DNA from: Candidatus Hodarchaeota archaeon
GTDB taxonomy: Archaea > Asgardarchaeota > Heimdallarchaeia > Hodarchaeales > Hodarchaeaceae
Assembly (NCBI GenBank): GCA_016839625.1
Contig: JAEOTY010000339.1
Span: 1 to 48,918 of the forward strand
DNA: 48,918 nucleotides
Direction of reading: 5' to 3'
In this document: positions 46,463 through 48,918 of the stretch, one piece after another
Position numbering within the stretch: the first letter of the stretch is position 1
How the letters are laid out: each line of letters opens with the position of its first letter
The notes under the pieces: model-generated
What the model saw: the letters and a program-made list of their open reading frames with translations, nothing else
Databases searched by the model: none
Told to the model about the DNA's origin: nothing
Position numbers and translations under genes: made by a program

Positions 46463-46819
46463 CTAAGCTGTGGGATGTTCTCTAAGATGTTCTAAAGCAT
46501 CAGCGATAATCGGTTCTAAGTGCTCAATTTCGAGTGAATAATAGTTTTCTTTCCCATCACGGCGATATTTGACAAAATTCCCCTCTCTAAGTTCCTTCAA
46601 TTGATGAGAGACAGCTGAAGGGGATAATTCTAAGATTTCACTAAGATCACACACACAAAGTTCAGTCTCAAATAGGGCTAGAAGAATTTTAATCCTTGTT
46701 TCTCCAGAAATTAGTTTAAAAAACTTTGTCAATTGGTTTGGATTAGATTCATTGATCTTTTTACGTGCAATTTCTATCTGTTGAGGATGGATTTCGATCG
46801 TTTTACAAGGTTCCGCCAT
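46463..46819 (-). CDS. CadC/SmtB-like metal-responsive ArsR repressor
   Basis: A 118-residue winged-helix repressor. ELCVCDL supplies Cys55 and Cys57 in the third helix, and Cys5 near the N-terminus matches the extra ligand of CadC. The last helix has His100, His111 and Glu114 (His-x10-His-x2-Glu), close to the zinc site of SmtB/CzrA. So both the Cd/Pb-type and the Zn-type sites may be present. It heads an operon with the P1B ATPase and presumably represses it until Zn, Cd or Pb binds. Palindromes lie in its promoter. Confidence 0.92.
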   Translation of the reverse strand: MAEPCKTIEIHPQQIEIARKKINESNPNQLTKFFKLISGETRIKILLALFETELCVCDLSEILELSPSAVSHQLKELREGNFVKYRRDGKENYYSLEIEHLEPIIADALEHLREHPTA

Positions 46820-46857
46820 GTTAATTCAAACTCTAAACAAAATGTTTCACTTAAGAA

Positions 46858-46869
46858 ATTGTTAACAAT
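46858..46869. promoter_or_regulatory. Operator palindrome between TATA box and repressor start
   Basis: ATTGTTAACAAT is a perfect 12-bp palindrome about 40 bases upstream of the repressor ATG at 46819. The minus-strand TATA candidate TTTATAAA is at 46872-46879, so the palindrome lies between it and the expected transcription start, an ideal repressor site. Confidence 0.6.
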
Positions 46870-46884
46870 AGTTTATAAAACATC

Positions 46885-46898
46885 TGAGGAAATCCTCA
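46885..46898. promoter_or_regulatory. Second palindrome upstream of the repressor TATA box
   Basis: TGAGGA and TCCTCA form six-base arms around AA, with outer CAT and ATG extending the symmetry imperfectly to 46881-46902. It lies just upstream of the TATA box, where it could be a second operator or an activator site. Confidence 0.5.
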
Positions 46899-46984
46899 AA
46901 TGTTCAGTATTTCAATTTTGGTTTATCATGAACTACTACCTACTAAAAAGGCGTCAAAAAAGAACAACATCGTTTAATATATCT

Positions 46985-47578
46985 TTAAATGGTATGTAGA
47001 TCATTTTCTTTCAATATTTGATGGATTGATGTCCTAACTCCAGAAGTAATCTCTTCTTGCCATGATTTTAAAATTGATAATATAACCCCGTGATATTCCA
47101 TGCGTTTCAAACCTATTTCATGCTCAAAATGATTCCGTGAAAAGGTCATGTCTACTAAAACACAGACTTGATATCCATTTTCAAGGAGATCTATTGCTGT
47201 TTGGCCAACACACACATCAGTTTCAAATCCACAAAGTACCGCAACTGTTTTTCTGGTGTTTTTAATGGTATTTTGAATGTCTTTCTGGCCCCAACAACTA
47301 TAGATGAATTTATCATAAACCTGAACGTTTGGAGCTAATGACTGCAGAAGAGCATCTGGTATTGATCCATTTTTCTGGATATCCTCCGCAGTAACGATGA
47401 GGGGTATTTTTAAAACGGAAGCTAGCTTAATCAAATGCCTATATTTCCGCATGAAGACAGTTTGCTCCTCTCTGGTGAGACCCTGTATGAACGCTTCTTG
47501 AACATCAATAATAATGATGAAACAATCATCTGCATTTATCAAATTTGAAGAACGAGACAGTGGCTCAATCATATCCAT
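46985..47578 (-). CDS. Isochorismatase-family cysteine hydrolase
   Basis: A 197-residue hydrolase with the family triad: Asp25 in IIIDVQEAF, Lys90 in YDKF, and nucleophile Cys123 in GFETDVCVGQTA. Relatives cleave isochorismate, nicotinamide, ureidoglycolate or carbamoyl amides; the substrate cannot be chosen from the sequence. GGATG precedes the ATG by about nine bases. It lies upstream of the repressor gene on the same strand but across about 165 bases with its own promoter elements, so it is probably a separate unit. Confidence 0.9.
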   Translation of the reverse strand: MDMIEPLSRSSNLINADDCFIIIIDVQEAFIQGLTREEQTVFMRKYRHLIKLASVLKIPLIVTAEDIQKNGSIPDALLQSLAPNVQVYDKFIYSCWGQKDIQNTIKNTRKTVAVLCGFETDVCVGQTAIDLLENGYQVCVLVDMTFSRNHFEHEIGLKRMEYHGVILSILKSWQEEITSGVRTSIHQILKENDLHTI

Positions 47579-47688
47579 TGTGATTCATCCTTGGATTCAA
47601 GACAATATAGCTTTAAAAAGATTAAATCAATAGATTGAATGAAAAAGATGAAACCATTGATAAAAAATGAAAAAAGGAGCAAGTAAAA

Positions 47689-47820
47689 GTGATCCTCGTT
47701 CAAACCTACCAAGAGCTATATTATGCCTTACAGGTTCTTGAAATACTTAAAGAAAGTGATAAACCCCTATTTGAAAAACTCTCTAAATTAATTGCAAGCC
47801 AGATAGAAAAACTAGCCTAA
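47689..47820 (+). CDS. 43-residue hypothetical protein
   Basis: A small frame from GTG to TAA. A clear ribosome site GGAG at 47676-47679 lies nine bases before the GTG. The protein is amphipathic helical (TYQELYYALQVLEILKES, then FEKLSKLIASQIEKLA). No motif is recognised. The ribosome site and regular helix pattern are the support. Confidence 0.5.
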   Translation: MILVQTYQELYYALQVLEILKESDKPLFEKLSKLIASQIEKLA

Positions 47821-47978
47821 AAACCAAGAACAAAGCTAATCTTTGATACACTACATCCGTCCAGAACTGTTTTCATAGAAGGAATGTGAATACCAGTTTA
47901 TCAAAATCTGGAAAGCTGACAATTGAAAATTTGAAAATACTCATTCTGACTGTGATAAAGAATAGAAGGAGACGTGCC

Positions 47979-48918
47979 TTGCACCAAGAGTTGACTATTG
48001 TCGGCGGAAATATTGCAGGATTGTCCGCAGCATACTATCTATCAAAAAAAGGATATAACATAACAGTTTATGAATCACAAATTTGGAATAAGCCATGCGG
48101 GGGGGCAATCAGTTTAGAATTTGACCATTATCTCCGTAATGAGTTAGATATTAACCTGAAAGAATCTGATCATTACATTCCCCGTTTCAAAGTTGGCCTT
48201 TGGGATGGTCGTCATATGGAAGATGAAAGTGTTTTTACCGTTACGACCCGATATGACTTGCAAAACCGATTAATCAAAAGATTTCAAGAGGTACCAAATA
48301 TTGAGATTATACAAAAACGCATTAAAAGTAATGATACTGAGTTATTCACCCCACAGACAATTGTTGCAACGGGATATAGCGGTTTTACCACACAAGTCAT
48401 GGAGAAAACATGGAAATTTGACGAAAAAGCACTAACTCTACGATTTGATGGGAGAATTCCAAATTCATCTTTTCCAAACGCTCACTTAATCGTTCTTGAT
48501 CATGCTAAGGTAGGATATGGGTGGGTGTTTATTGGAAAACACAATCATGTGAATATCGGAGTGGGTGCTTTAGCATCAAGAGATCATTTGCAACAAAGAT
48601 ATAGGGACTTTTTTGAAGTGTTAAAGACTAATTTTGGATATGATATTGACCTTCCTCATAAAAAACCAGAATTTTGGGTTGTACCGATGCCAGTTAATAA
48701 AAAAAAGTACCCAGTATCAAATATTAAGAATGGAATCGAATATATCGGAGTAGGAGACGTTTTAGGACTCGCACACCCTATGGCAGGAGCTGGAATAGAG
48801 CCAGCATGGCAATCAGGTTGGGTACTAGCAGAGAGTGTCGATTCAGCGACAAAAACTATTGATGCCGAAAAATATCGTCAGTTATTAATCAAAAATCTCC
48901 GCTTAGCGAGCTGGCGAC
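47979..48918 (+). CDS. Geranylgeranyl-reductase-family flavoprotein, truncated by the window end
   Basis: At least 313 residues of an FAD-dependent reductase; there is no stop codon before the window ends. The N-terminal FAD motif is IVGGNIAGLSAAYYLSKKGY followed by VYES, then KPCGGAIS typical of the geranylgeranyl reductase family. YIGVGDVLGLAHPMAGAGIE is the second FAD motif. In archaea this family saturates isoprenoid chains of membrane lipids. The start is a TTG at 47979, seven bases after GGAG at 47968-47971. The first glycine motif is GGNIAG rather than GGGPAG. Other family members act on different substrates, so the lipid role is likely but not certain. Confidence 0.85.
   Translation, partial: MHQELTIVGGNIAGLSAAYYLSKKGYNITVYESQIWNKPCGGAISLEFDHYLRNELDINLKESDHYIPRFKVGLWDGRHMEDESVFTVTTRYDLQNRLIKRFQEVPNIEIIQKRIKSNDTELFTPQTIVATGYSGFTTQVMEKTWKFDEKALTLRFDGRIPNSSFPNAHLIVLDHAKVGYGWVFIGKHNHVNIGVGALASRDHLQQRYRDFFEVLKTNFGYDIDLPHKKPEFWVVPMPVNKKKYPVSNIKNGIEYIGVGDVLGLAHPMAGAGIEPAWQSGWVLAESVDSATKTIDAEKYRQLLIKNLRLASWR

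Noticed and set aside
46733-46999. An 88-codon plus-strand frame across the CadC-like gene start
   Set aside because: It overlaps real genes on the other strand and runs through the promoter palindromes.

Overview
The window is a stretch of about 49 kb of AT-rich chromosome from an archaeon, most likely an Asgard (Promethearchaeati) archaeon. The main evidence is the first gene, a full-length eukaryote-like actin of the lokiactin type. Supporting evidence is an archaeal-type PheS/PheT pair, a longin-like protein, archaeal TATA boxes, ArsR-type regulators and a geranylgeranyl-reductase-family flavoprotein. The Heimdallarchaeia side of Asgard is possible, but the rank below Asgard cannot be settled from the sequence alone. 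Several genes look bacterial in origin: a 447-residue GdhA-type glutamate dehydrogenase, a Bacteroidetes-like REC/ATP-grasp protein, GH4 and an FGGY kinase. I saw no rRNA, tRNA, CRISPR array, insertion sequence or phage module.

Layout. 1-2 kb: actin, convergent with a longin-like protein and separated from it by two covarying hairpins. 2.2-6.3 kb: two paralogous ArsR regulators flank an unrecognised 518-residue protein and stand divergent from a protein disulfide oxidoreductase and a second thioredoxin-fold protein. This is probably a thiol-redox locus and is the most novel-looking unit here. 6.5-9.7 kb: a solitary DUF1156/COG1743 DNA methylase and a zinc-ribbon protein. 9.8-12.6 kb: TldD/TldE. 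12.9-15 kb: three tiny proteins missed by normal gene calling, an S4-FtsJ (TlyA-like) methyltransferase and a beta-carbonic anhydrase. 15-21.7 kb: pheT, pheS and a 1004-residue REC-REC-ATP-grasp protein. 22-23.4 kb: glutamate dehydrogenase.

23.5-30.6 kb: two giant paralogous sensor proteins, each with seven PAS domains and a kinase module whose phosphoacceptor His is kept but whose ATP-binding residues are eroded. 30.8-39.1 kb: a mostly plus-strand metabolic run (FMN split barrel, saccharopine-dehydrogenase-like, FGGY sugar kinase, cupin, GH4 glycosidase, HAD phosphatase, MFS transporter), interrupted by a LysE-type exporter. 39.1-41.4 kb: a GNAT acetyltransferase and a divergent arsR/acr3 arsenite-efflux pair with two clear palindromic operators. 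41.5-44.1 kb: a small membrane protein and a large unrecognised coiled-coil protein. 44.3-46.8 kb: a CadC-like repressor and a Zn/Cd P-type ATPase, again with promoter palindromes. 47-48.9 kb: an isochorismatase-family hydrolase, a 43-residue protein and a truncated geranylgeranyl-reductase-family gene running off the window.

Together the region is rich in stress sensing: four ArsR proteins (two thiol type, two metal type), metal and metalloid efflux, disulfide handling, and multi-PAS input proteins with no partner response regulator in view. All statements come from reading the sequence. Family calls rest on recognised motifs; no database search was run.
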